Source: CAZMGV01 sp964621525 [NCBI: uncultured bacterium] (lineage in GTDB: Bacteria > JAGRBM01). From it: a stretch of DNA of 11,012 nt. The translations under genes and the position numbers were made by a program. The stretch lies in assembly GCA_964621525.1 (NCBI GenBank), contig CAZUMS010000049.1, positions 1-11,012 of the forward strand, in the 5' to 3' direction. The notes under the pieces are model-generated. The model was given only the letters and a program-made list of their open reading frames with translations. It made no database searches and was not told the DNA's origin. Positions 1 to 10,221 of this stretch are shown one piece after another (positions within the stretch are counted from its first letter, which is position 1; every line of letters starts with the position of its first letter).

Positions 1-325
1 CATCTTTCAAGCGAGGGGGATCGCGGGGCCAGCCTCCGGGCGGAGACTTACCTACGGAAAGCAGTATAGAACATATGAAATAGAAGTCAAATTTATATCA
101 ACAGGGAAACGGGATAAGTATCGGGAATCAGAGGGGATAAATATTTTCAGGACGGACCCATCCGGCCTCCGGCCACCTTCCCTGCAGGCAAGGAAGGCGT
201 GTACCTGGTGGTCCAAAGCTGATGCGCTGGCCCTCTTTGCTTGCAGAGAGGGTGCTGCGGAGCAGCGGGTGAGTCTCTTCTGGCTGCCGGAGCGCCGGGA
301 GAGTCTGAACGGGCTCCTCCGGTTT

Positions 326-433
326 CCCCCGCACGTCATGTGAGGGGGTGGCGGGTCCACCCGCCGGGGGAGTTTTCCGGGGAACTCCACCGCCCTCGCG
401 GACTCGGGCACCTCCTCACCTGACGTGAGGAGG
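326..433. repeat. Cluster of four short inverted repeats
   Basis: Four potential hairpins follow one another. 326-348 has CCCC and CAC arms facing GTG and GGGG around a GTCAT loop. 350-365 is GGCGGGT-CC-ACCCGCC, a perfect 7-bp stem. 369-388 pairs GGAGTT with AACTCC and can extend inward with G-T pairs. 411-433 is CCTCCTCAC-CTGAC-GTGAGGAGG, a perfect 9-bp stem with a 5-base loop. None is followed by a T-run, so these are not ordinary intrinsic terminators. They may mark a structured RNA or repeat-element debris; I could not match them to a known RNA family. Confidence 0.4.
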
Positions 434-454
434 AAAGGGACGCGCTCCGTCTTC

Positions 455-486
455 CTTCGCCTCCCTCACCCTTCGCCTCCCTCACC
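455..486. repeat. Perfect 16-bp tandem duplication
   Basis: CTTCGCCTCCCTCACC occurs at 455-470 and again, identical and directly adjacent, at 471-486. The pyrimidine-rich unit runs straight into the CCCCTCTCC hairpin at 492-518. Two exact copies without a spacer indicate a recent slippage or duplication event. Confidence 0.75.
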
Positions 487-491
487 CCCAA

Positions 492-518
492 CCCCTCTCC
501 CGTGAATCAGGAGAGGGG
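492..518. repeat. CCCCTCTCC/GGAGAGGGG hairpin, dispersed-repeat type
   Basis: A perfect 9-bp inverted repeat (492-500 and 510-518) encloses a 9-base loop. The context CTCACCCCCAACCCCTCTCC before a GAGAGGGG arm resembles short intergenic repeats that recur in many GC-rich bacterial genomes; that assignment is from memory of the pattern. There is no U-tract after the stem, so a terminator role is unlikely. Confidence 0.45.
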
Positions 519-701
519 CGGGCGGGGATTCCCCCATCCCCACACCCCTAATTATAGCCAAACCAGTTGTGACGGACCGGCGCGTAACCCGGCGGAATCA
601 TTAAGGCCGAAAATTAATTTACTTAGGAATATTCACCCTAAGAGTTTCCGATGAATGAGGCACCCTCCGAAGGATATTTTTAGCATTCAGAAAATCATTT
701 G

Positions 702-710
702 TGTTATAGT
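702..710 (+). promoter_or_regulatory. Candidate extended -10 promoter for the DUF262 gene
   Basis: TGTTATAGT at 702-710 differs by one base from the extended -10 consensus TGnTATAAT. Transcription would start near 717, about 40 bases before the ATG at 758. No good -35 box is visible, as is usual for extended -10 promoters. It lies in AT-rich DNA where such matches arise easily. Confidence 0.35.
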
Positions 711-757
711 CCACCATTATGCCTCTTAGAAATCAAAGAAGCTGACGGATATCTACT

Positions 758-2377
758 ATGGAAAAGTTGACGCCTCCCACCAGCCTTAAAGATCCTCAGC
801 CGAGTGTAGATAGGATCGAAGAGCTTGCTCGGCGAATTTTGACAGGAGATATATATCTGCCAAAATTTCAGCGCGATTTTGTATGGACAGAAGAGAAAGT
901 GATCGATCTGTTAGATTCAATTTCTCGCGGATATCCAATTGGCAGTATTTTGCTTTGGCAGAGTAAGCAACAGCTTCGGAGCGAAAATAAGATTGCCGAT
1001 CTCGAAATTGCGACTCCAAAATTTGACTACCCCGTCAACTATCTTTTGGATGGTCAGCAACGATTATCTACTATATGTGGAGCGTTGTATTGGAAAACTG
1101 GAGATACAGATAGCAAATGGAATTTGGCCTATGACCTCCGCGCCGAGCAGTTTATCCATTTGAAAGATATCTCTGACCCTCCAACGCATCAAATCAGAGT
1201 AAATAAACTCTCTGATCCGGCTGAATATTTCAAACATGTATACAGTTTGGAGACGCTAAATACTCCAGATAAAGATGATTTGAAATCACGAGCAGAAAAA
1301 TTATTCAACAGATTCAAAGACTATAAGATAGCAACTGTCACGCTAGGTGATATGCAAATCAAGGATGTAGCCCCGATCTTCGAGCGAATTAATAGTAAGG
1401 GAACGCCTTTAACCATTGTCGATTTGATGCGGGCTGCAACTTGGAGCGAGGAATTCGATCTAGTCGATGCTATCGAAAATTTATTGTCCGAATGTTCTGG
1501 GAAGAACTTCCACTCCATCGATAGAAAAGTTGTTCTGAGAAATTTCTCTGCAGCCTCTTGCGGTGGTTTCACAACAGATTCTATCAATGATTTGCGAAAG
1601 CTCGACCCTGATAAATTGAAGGATACTGTCAAAGAAGTTCTTGGTGCCTACAGATTGGCCGTAGACTTTCTATCGACTCAAATAAAGATAATTAATTCAG
1701 ATATCCTACCATATGCGAATCAAATCACGGTAATAGCGGAAGTATTCCGACAATTACCCAAGCCCACTTCCCTGCAATACTCTGAAATTGAAAAATGGTT
1801 TTGGAAAACAAGTCTGTCGAGTTACTTCAAGGGATGGAGTAATAGCGATATGGCTAGAGACTATAAATCGATAAAGGAGTTTTCGACCGGGAAGAGTCAA
1901 AGTATTATTTTTGAATATAAGGAATCGACTCAAAAGATATGGGAGATAAGCCAGTTCAGATCAACTACTGCACTTTCAAAGCTATTTGCAATAATTTTAT
2001 CGAATGAACATCCGCTCGACCTTCTGACTCAGCAGAAGATCGATCTTTCAATCGCATTGTCTTGGAAAAATCAACCCGAGTTTCATCATCTTTTTCCTTT
2101 AAACTTTCTTAAAAAGTGTGGGATCCCTAGAGAAGCAAGTAATGTGCTTGCTAATATCATCGTATTGACATCAGATAGTAATAAAAAGATATCTGAAAAG
2201 GCACCATCGCTTTATCTTAAAGAAGTAATAAAAGAATCTGGAAGCAATCTAGATCAGATTCTAAAATCTAATTTGATATCTAAATCGGCACTAGCGGCGG
2301 CATTGCAAGACAATTATCCGGAGTTCATTAGGATTCGAGCCGGAGATATTCATAACTGGACGCAATCTAAAATTTGA
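758..2377 (+). CDS. DUF262 protein with HNH-like C-terminus (GmrSD/SspE-type nuclease candidate)
   Basis: This 539-residue protein has the DUF262 (ParB/sulfiredoxin-like) signature: PKFQRDFVW at 35-43, SISRGYPIG at 54-62, the nucleotide-handling motif LLDGQQRL at 96-103 and FERINSKGTPL at 208-218. The C-terminal part carries EFHHLFP at 441-447, then LANI at 464-467 and an Asn at 475, the arrangement of the DUF1524-type HNH (His-Me finger) nuclease. In known families such pairs (GmrSD type IV restriction, SspE of phosphorothioate defence) sense DNA modification and cut or nick phage DNA; that role here is inference. The in-frame TGA at 743-745 makes ATG 758 the first possible start; its ribosome site is weak. 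The AT-rich composition, unlike all later genes, suggests horizontal transfer. No methylase, ssp, dnd or brx partner is visible, so it may act alone. Confidence 0.85.
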   Translation: MEKLTPPTSLKDPQPSVDRIEELARRILTGDIYLPKFQRDFVWTEEKVIDLLDSISRGYPIGSILLWQSKQQLRSENKIADLEIATPKFDYPVNYLLDGQQRLSTICGALYWKTGDTDSKWNLAYDLRAEQFIHLKDISDPPTHQIRVNKLSDPAEYFKHVYSLETLNTPDKDDLKSRAEKLFNRFKDYKIATVTLGDMQIKDVAPIFERINSKGTPLTIVDLMRAATWSEEFDLVDAIENLLSECSGKNFHSIDRKVVLRNFSAASCGGFTTDSINDLRKLDPDKLKDTVKEVLGAYRLAVDFLSTQIKIINSDILPYANQITVIAEVFRQLPKPTSLQYSEIEKWFWKTSLSSYFKGWSNSDMARDYKSIKEFSTGKSQSIIFEYKESTQKIWEISQFRSTTALSKLFAIILSNEHPLDLLTQQKIDLSIALSWKNQPEFHHLFPLNFLKKCGIPREASNVLANIIVLTSDSNKKISEKAPSLYLKEVIKESGSNLDQILKSNLISKSALAAALQDNYPEFIRIRAGDIHNWTQSKI

Positions 2378-2443
2378 GAATTTATAGCGATAGTGGCAGA
2401 TTAGGCTCTGTCTGAAAAGCCGAACTTGCGGAACTCCTTAGAG

Positions 2444-2479
2444 TGTACAGTGACGATAACCACCGGGTGTAAAGTGATG
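2444..2479. repeat. Iterated 12-bp motif, possible end of an IS21-type element
   Basis: TGTACAGTGACG at 2444-2455 is followed 24 bases on by TGTAAAGTGATG at 2468-2479, matching at 10 of 12 positions. Insertion sequences of the IS21 family carry several copies of a short repeat near ends that begin with TG, and this spacing and start fit. No istA or istB coding sequence is recognisable, so at most a remnant remains. The family assignment is an inference from pattern. Confidence 0.3.
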
Positions 2480-2779
2480 GAATTCGGTTGGCACATGGGC
2501 TCCTGTAGGGACGACTTTTAGGCGGCCTCGGCTCCTTCCGTTTCGGGTTCGGGCATCGGGCGGTTTGGGCAGTCCCGCGTCGGCGTTCAGCCTGAACGGG
2601 AGCCGGCGGTAGCCGCTCAATCTGACCGATGGCCGCTCATGCTGGGCACACGGCTCCCGATCCGGTATGATTTCATCCATGATCCGCCGCCCGAAGAATC
2701 CTCCCCATCCACTTCCCTAAGCATGCGGAATTCCGTGTTTTCATGACGCAGCGGGCAAGGTTCGCGGGGCTTCGCCATC

Positions 2780-2807
2780 TTGCTTTCAACCCCTGCGGGG
2801 GTAAGAT
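2780..2807 (+). promoter_or_regulatory. Weak sigma70-like promoter candidate upstream of clpP
   Basis: TTGCTT at 2780-2785 and TAAGAT at 2802-2807 are separated by 16 bases. Both boxes match consensus poorly. I list it because the operon needs a promoter in this gap and nothing clearly better is visible. I did not find a convincing heat-shock (sigma32) site with CTTGAA and CCCCAT boxes at the right spacing. Confidence 0.2.
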
Positions 2808-2893
2808 TCAGGCTGTAAACCGTGCGTGGCGGGCCGTTCCAGTCCCACCCCAAGGCCCCTCCGGGGCCCCGCCCGCCGCCTGAAGGGCTTTCC

Positions 2894-3523
2894 ATGAGCT
2901 TTGTCCCGATCGTCGTCGAACAGACCAACCGCGGTGAGCGCGGTTACGACATCTACTCCCGGCTTCTGAAAGACCGGATCGTGCTGCTCGGCACGCCGAT
3001 CGACGACATGGTGGCGAACCTGATCGTCGCCCAGCTCCTGTTCCTGGAGAGCGAGGATCCCGAGCGCGACATCTACATGTACATCAACTCGCCGGGCGGC
3101 AGCGTGACGAGCGGCATGGCGATCTACGACACCATGCAGTACATCCGCCCGAGCATCATGACGATCTGCGTGGGGCAGGCGGCCAGCATGGCGGCCGTGC
3201 TGCTGGCGGCGGGCTCCAGGGGCAAGCGCGTGGCGCTCAAGCACTCCCGCATCATGATCCACCAGCCCATGGGCGGCTTCCAGGGCCAGGCGAGCGACAT
3301 CCATATCCAGGCGCAGGAGATCCTGCGCATGAAGAAGGAACTGAACGACATCCTCGCCGGGCACACGGGCAAGCCCATCGAGCAGATCGAAAGGGACACC
3401 GACCGCGACTACTTCCTCTCGGCGGCCGAGGCCGTCCAGTATGGCATCATCGACAACGTGTGGGACCGGCGGCCGACCTCGACCGTGCTGCCGCATCCGG
3501 ACACGCTGAAGCGGGGCGCCTGA
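2894..3523 (+). CDS. clpP: ATP-dependent Clp protease, proteolytic subunit ClpP
   Basis: ClpP is the serine peptidase that forms two stacked heptameric rings and degrades proteins fed in by ClpX or another Clp ATPase in the cytoplasm. The 209-residue product has the usual length and a complete catalytic triad: Ser98 in GQAASMAA, His123 in MIHQPMGG and Asp172 in DRDYFLSA. The oxyanion-loop motif SPGGSVTSG is at 66-74. The frame stays open upstream to an ATG at 2822, but ATG 2894 gives the family-typical N-terminus ([10 protein letters not shown]) and has GAAGG seven bases before it, so the longer form is unlikely. clpX follows after 39 bases on the same strand, indicating co-transcription. Trigger factor, a frequent upstream neighbour, is not present. 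Confidence 0.97.
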   Translation: MSFVPIVVEQTNRGERGYDIYSRLLKDRIVLLGTPIDDMVANLIVAQLLFLESEDPERDIYMYINSPGGSVTSGMAIYDTMQYIRPSIMTICVGQAASMAAVLLAAGSRGKRVALKHSRIMIHQPMGGFQGQASDIHIQAQEILRMKKELNDILAGHTGKPIEQIERDTDRDYFLSAAEAVQYGIIDNVWDRRPTSTVLPHPDTLKRGA

Positions 3524-3526
3524 GCA

Positions 3527-3545
3527 GGGGCCCCGAAGGGTCCCC
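3527..3545 (+). other. Hairpin between clpP and clpX
   Basis: GGGGCCCC at 3527-3534 can fold against GGGTCCCC at 3538-3545 over a GAA loop, with one C-T mismatch. There is no T-run after it, so it is not a classical terminator. It could stabilise the clpP message or set the relative level of clpP and clpX, which is speculation. Confidence 0.35.
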
Positions 3546-3562
3546 ACAGCCACGGAGCAGAC

Positions 3563-4816
<1,254 letters not shown>

Positions 4817-4882
4817 CCGGCGCGATTTCCCGTTCCCCCATTCCGGCGGCCCGCCCGCGGCCGCCAAGGCAGGTGTGACCGC

Positions 4883-7348
<2,466 letters not shown>

Positions 7349-7373
7349 CCGGTGAAAGTTCCCCTGCAGGGAG

Positions 7374-7400
7374 AAAAGGCGGCCCGGCGGGCCGCCTTTT
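7374..7400 (+). terminator. Intrinsic terminator after lon
   Basis: AAAAGGCGGCCC and GGGCCGCCTTTT form a perfect 12-bp stem over a GGC loop, and the last stem bases are the T-run. It lies 25 bases after the lon stop codon and separates the protease operon from the next gene. Confidence 0.9.
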
Positions 7401-7486
7401 CCGTTCGTGCCGTATCCGATTGAATCAGAGTCAGCTCAAATCGTGCTGAAACCGTGTGAAACCCTGTGCGTGAGCGGGTTTGGGGT

Positions 7487-7516
7487 TTGACTCGTATTTT
7501 TGACCGCCCGTATACT
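7487..7516 (+). promoter_or_regulatory. Sigma70-type promoter of the response-regulator gene
   Basis: TTGACT (-35, 7487-7492) and TATACT (-10, 7511-7516) are separated by 18 bases, each one base from consensus. The predicted start of transcription is near 7523, giving a leader of about 58 bases to the GTG at 7581. The site overlaps the 5' end of the longest open frame (from 7500), which therefore cannot be the real start. Confidence 0.7.
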
Positions 7517-7580
7517 CCAAATCACACAGTTTGGGATGTGGAGCAGACCCGCTTTTGCGGGTAGCAGGGGCGCCGAACGG

Positions 7581-9260
7581 GTGACGGATTCCGCCAAAAA
7601 ATTGCTGGTCGTCGAGGACGACAAGCTGGTCCGGAGCTTCATTTCCGAAGGGCTCCAGGACCTGCCGTTCCGCATTACCTACGCGCCGACGGGTCTCGAC
7701 GGACTCAAGGCGTTCGAGACCGATAAGCCGGACCTGATTCTCTCCGACGTGCTGCTGCCCAAGATGACCGGTTTCGAGCTCTGCCAGGCGATCCGCAGGC
7801 ACCCGCAGGGCGGCAAGCTCCCGATCATCCTGATGAGCGCCGTCTACAAGTCGTCGCAGGTCCAGAACGAGGCGCGTCAGAAATACGGCGCCAACGATTT
7901 CCTGACCAAACCCCTGAACCTCGGCCTCCTCCGGGACCGGATCCTGTTCTTCATCGGCGAATCCGACACTGGCGTCGGCGAGAGTGACGACGAGGACACG
8001 GACGCTCCGGCCTCTCCGGGCGGAGCCGTTTCGGGGCCTCCCTCTGCCGCCGCCGGCGTGCTGACCGGCTCCCTTGCGGAAACCCCGTTCGCCGAGGTGA
8101 TCGGGACGATGGTGAAGGACGCCAGGACCGGCACCCTTGTCTGCTCGAAGGCCAAGGTGAAGAAGTCGTTTTTCTTCAACCGCGGCGTGCTGACCGGCAT
8201 CCAGTCGAACCTGCTCAGCGAGGTGCTGGGCAAGATGCTGGTGACCGAGGGCAAGATCACGCAGGCCCAGTGCGACAATACCCGGCTCATCTCCAAGCAG
8301 AAGAAAAGGCGGCACGGGGATATTCTCGTCGAGATGGGACTCATTGCTGCCGTCGACCTCGACAAGGCCCTGAAGCGCCAGGAAGCGGAGAAACTCGAGA
8401 ACTGCTTTTCCTGGGCCGCCGGCGAATTCTCCTTTACCCCCTCGAAGCCGCAGGGAGAGCCCCCTCAGGACGGGTTCAACCTGAAAGGGGCGTTCAAGGA
8501 AGCCGTCGTCCAGCGGATGCCGTTCGACATCATCAAGAAGCGGCTCGTGCCCTATGCCAATCAGGCGGCGGCCTGGAACCCGTTCGAGGGCGATCTGGTC
8601 CTGTTCTCGCTCGAATACGACGAATCCGAACTCCTGAAGACGATCGACGGAAAGAAAACGCTCCGGGGCATCCTCGAATCCGCCCCCCGGCCCGAACAGC
8701 TCCTGCGGCTCGTCTACGCCTTCTACGTTCTGGAATATCTCTCCTTCCAGCCGCAGCCGTCTGCGGACGGACAGAAGCAGAGCGAGCGGGTCCGGCGCGA
8801 GCTGCTGCCGAGCCGCCCGCCCGCGGCTGCATCTGCTCCGGCCGGAGCCGCTCCCGGTTTTGCCGACATGCCCCCGGATATTCCCGGCATCATCGTCACG
8901 GGCCAGTCGGTGCCGCCGCCGGCCGTACCGCCCGAAACGCTCGATGTTCCCGCCGCCCAGCGCGTGCCGGGCCGGACCTCGGAGCTGCCTTTTTTCGAGC
9001 GGATCGCCGAGAAGTTCAAGACCATGGAGTCGGACGACTACTTCCAGCTCCTCGAGCTCCCGCGTTCGGCCAGTGCGGGCGATATCAAGAAGGCCTACCT
9101 CGAGCTCGCCAAGGTGTTTCACCCGGCAAAGCTCGGCCACGACATCGATGCGAACGAACGGGCCAAGGTCTCGGCGATCTACCTCCAGATCACCAAGGCC
9201 TACGAGACGCTCAACGACGACGACGAGCGCGAAATCTACCTGAAAAAACTGGCGGGGTGA
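7581..9260 (+). CDS. Response regulator receiver fused to DUF4388/PATAN and a degenerate J-like domain
   Basis: The 559-residue protein has three parts. An N-terminal receiver (about 6-126) carries the acidic pair Asp13/Asp14, phospho-acceptor Asp56, Ser86 and Lys110, all needed for phosphotransfer. A DUF4388/PATAN region spans about 160-290 (LTGSLAETPF, then FFFNRGVLTG), a module common in regulators of delta-proteobacterial type. After a helical stretch and a Pro/Ala-rich linker (about 395-470), a J-like domain covers 486-555. Its HPD motif reads HPA (514-516), so the Asp needed to stimulate DnaK is missing. I chose GTG 7581 because the promoter's transcription start is near 7523 and the receiver begins at once; ATG 7536 is an alternative. 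No DNA-binding domain is visible, so output is probably by protein contact. No sensor kinase is adjacent. Its specific process is unknown. Confidence 0.88.
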   Translation: MTDSAKKLLVVEDDKLVRSFISEGLQDLPFRITYAPTGLDGLKAFETDKPDLILSDVLLPKMTGFELCQAIRRHPQGGKLPIILMSAVYKSSQVQNEARQKYGANDFLTKPLNLGLLRDRILFFIGESDTGVGESDDEDTDAPASPGGAVSGPPSAAAGVLTGSLAETPFAEVIGTMVKDARTGTLVCSKAKVKKSFFFNRGVLTGIQSNLLSEVLGKMLVTEGKITQAQCDNTRLISKQKKRRHGDILVEMGLIAAVDLDKALKRQEAEKLENCFSWAAGEFSFTPSKPQGEPPQDGFNLKGAFKEAVVQRMPFDIIKKRLVPYANQAAAWNPFEGDLVLFSLEYDESELLKTIDGKKTLRGILESAPRPEQLLRLVYAFYVLEYLSFQPQPSADGQKQSERVRRELLPSRPPAAASAPAGAAPGFADMPPDIPGIIVTGQSVPPPAVPPETLDVPAAQRVPGRTSELPFFERIAEKFKTMESDDYFQLLELPRSASAGDIKKAYLELAKVFHPAKLGHDIDANERAKVSAIYLQITKAYETLNDDDEREIYLKKLAG

Positions 9261-9278
9261 GGCGGCTTCCCGCGCCGC

Positions 9279-10139
9279 TTACCGGGCGTAAGCGATCCGC
9301 TTGAGGCGGTTCGTGACGTTTTCGGCGAGTTCGGGGAGCGTGGCGCCCTCGATGGTTTCCTCGCCTTCGGAGGGGATCTTGCGCAGAAGATGGGCGACGT
9401 AGCTTTCGCCGTAGCGGCCCACCCGGATGCCGGTGGCGAGGACCGCCACGGGCGGTTCAGCAGGGTTGTCCGTGAGCGCAGCGCCTTCGAGACGCAGCGC
9501 CGCATCGGACGGCTCGCGGAGCAGGAGCTCCTCGTCTTCGGCGGCCAACGTGCGCATGGCTTCGCGGAACAGCGGCGGGAGCTCCGGCGGGGCTTCTTCC
9601 AGCGGTTCGAAGTACAGGAGCTCCACCACGGGAGACCGGTAGGATACAGGCATCAGCCGGTCGATCCGGGACCGGACGGCGGCGGCCGTGCTTTCGGGCG
9701 AGGCGCCGGGGAGGATGGGCTCCGAAGCGTGATCGAGCAGGAAGAGGCGGCAGAGGTCCACCACCGTGAGTTCGATGCGGCCGTGCTGGCCGCTCTGGCC
9801 GGGAAGGTAGTTGACCCGGAGGCCGAGTCCCCGGGCCTCGCGCGAGCGCTGGCCGCCAGCGACCTCGTCGCTTTCGCCGATGATGGCCGCCTGGCGGAGC
9901 TGGCGGGCCAGCATGCCGGTGAATTTCTGCCCCTCGGGGCTTTTGGCGGCTTCCACGACGAGGCCTGACTTCCAGTCCGTGCACGGACCGATGGACATGG
10001 TCGCGCGCTTCGGAGGCGGCGGCCAGAGCACCTGGTTGCGTTCGGGCTCTGGCGGGGGATTCACGTTGTTCCAGACTGCGAGGCCGATGAAGGCGCCGAG
10101 CAGCAGCGTGAACCAGTGGCGGGAGAGGAATTCCGTCAT
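9279..10139 (-). CDS. Membrane-anchored protein of unknown function
   Basis: I do not recognise this 286-residue protein. It has one hydrophobic segment at about 9-23 after a short N-terminus with Arg7 and His8, then a Pro-rich stretch (28-43), which fits an uncleaved signal anchor with the rest outside the cytoplasm. The remainder is soluble-looking, with conserved-looking blocks such as RIELTVVDLCRLFLLDHA (121-138) and VAVLATGIRVGRYGESYVA (231-249) but no catalytic motif I can name. A GGGGG run lies just before the ATG on its strand. It converges on the response-regulator gene with 18 bases between stop codons and is divergent from rpe. Codon use matches the core genes. The open plus-strand frame across it (9390-9968) looks like a GC-rich shadow. 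Confidence 0.72.
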   Translation of the reverse strand: MTEFLSRHWFTLLLGAFIGLAVWNNVNPPPEPERNQVLWPPPPKRATMSIGPCTDWKSGLVVEAAKSPEGQKFTGMLARQLRQAAIIGESDEVAGGQRSREARGLGLRVNYLPGQSGQHGRIELTVVDLCRLFLLDHASEPILPGASPESTAAAVRSRIDRLMPVSYRSPVVELLYFEPLEEAPPELPPLFREAMRTLAAEDEELLLREPSDAALRLEGAALTDNPAEPPVAVLATGIRVGRYGESYVAHLLRKIPSEGEETIEGATLPELAENVTNRLKRIAYAR

Positions 10140-10221
10140 GCGCCCCCTGACTTAGCACAGGCGGCCTTGAATGAAAGTCCCGCCCCAATTAAGGGATTTA
10201 AAGAGAGGTGCCGCACGTCCC
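10140..10221. promoter_or_regulatory. Divergent intergenic region between the membrane protein gene and rpe
   Basis: These 82 bases must hold or abut the promoters of two divergent genes. The right half is locally AT-richer (10187-10203). TTGAAT at 10167-10172 is a possible -35 for rpe but the -10 at the proper distance is poor. I cannot name a reliable promoter in either direction. Confidence 0.3.

Larger units (their letters stand above)
1..757. other. Region without a recognisable gene, left edge
   Basis: No open frame here looks like a known protein. Two plus-strand frames are open from the left edge: one ends in TAG at 67-69 and one runs from base 2 to the TGA at 341-343. Neither translation is recognisable, and a minus-strand frame overlaps the same bases, so a gene tail is possible but unsupported. 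The composition is mixed: AT-rich patches at about 60-150 and 545-757, GC-rich and hairpin-rich sequence at 250-545. Together with the repeats described separately, this reads as intergenic or decayed mobile-element DNA rather than core chromosome. Confidence 0.5.
2378..2893. other. Gene-free gap with apparent mobile-element debris before clpP
   Basis: About 500 bases separate the DUF262 gene from clpP. Short minus-strand open frames exist (for example 2438-2680) but resemble nothing I know. Base composition returns from AT-rich to GC-rich here. Visible structure includes iterated motifs at 2444-2479, an 8-bp inverted repeat GGGAGCCG (2598-2605) with CGGCTCCC (2651-2658), a direct repeat GCCGCTCA (2612-2619 and 2632-2639), and a GGCCCC-TCC-GGGGCC stem at 2854-2868 just before clpP. 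No intrinsic terminator follows the DUF262 gene. The clpP promoter should lie in this interval. Confidence 0.5.

Noticed and set aside
2-343. C-terminal part of a protein cut by the left edge of the window
   Set aside because: The frame is open for about 113 codons, but the translation is not recognisable and changes composition halfway, and other frames are open over the same bases.
326-365. 3' end (domains V and VI) of a group II intron
   Set aside because: The GTGAGGGGG run and the following hairpin are reminiscent of such ends, but no 34-base domain V with its catalytic triad and GNRA loop is visible, and no reverse transcriptase is present.
241-450. RNase P RNA, SRP RNA or tmRNA gene
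   Set aside because: I compared the GAGGAAAG-like and hairpin-rich parts with the conserved cores of these RNAs and found no proper match.
2404-2419. GGCTCTGTCTGAAAAG as a terminal repeat of a DDE-type insertion sequence
   Set aside because: It resembles some insertion-sequence ends, but I found no convincing inverted partner upstream; the best candidate near 144-159 matches only partly.
7431-9140. A 569-residue minus-strand open frame across the response-regulator gene
   Set aside because: The plus strand encodes recognisable receiver, PATAN and J-like domains; the minus translation is a Leu/Arg/Asp-rich mirror, and its 3' end covers the promoter and intergenic DNA.
9390-9968. A 192-residue plus-strand open frame opposite the membrane-anchored protein gene
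   Set aside because: It lacks a ribosome site and recognisable motifs, whereas the minus-strand gene has a clean signal anchor and full-length structure. I cannot exclude it completely.
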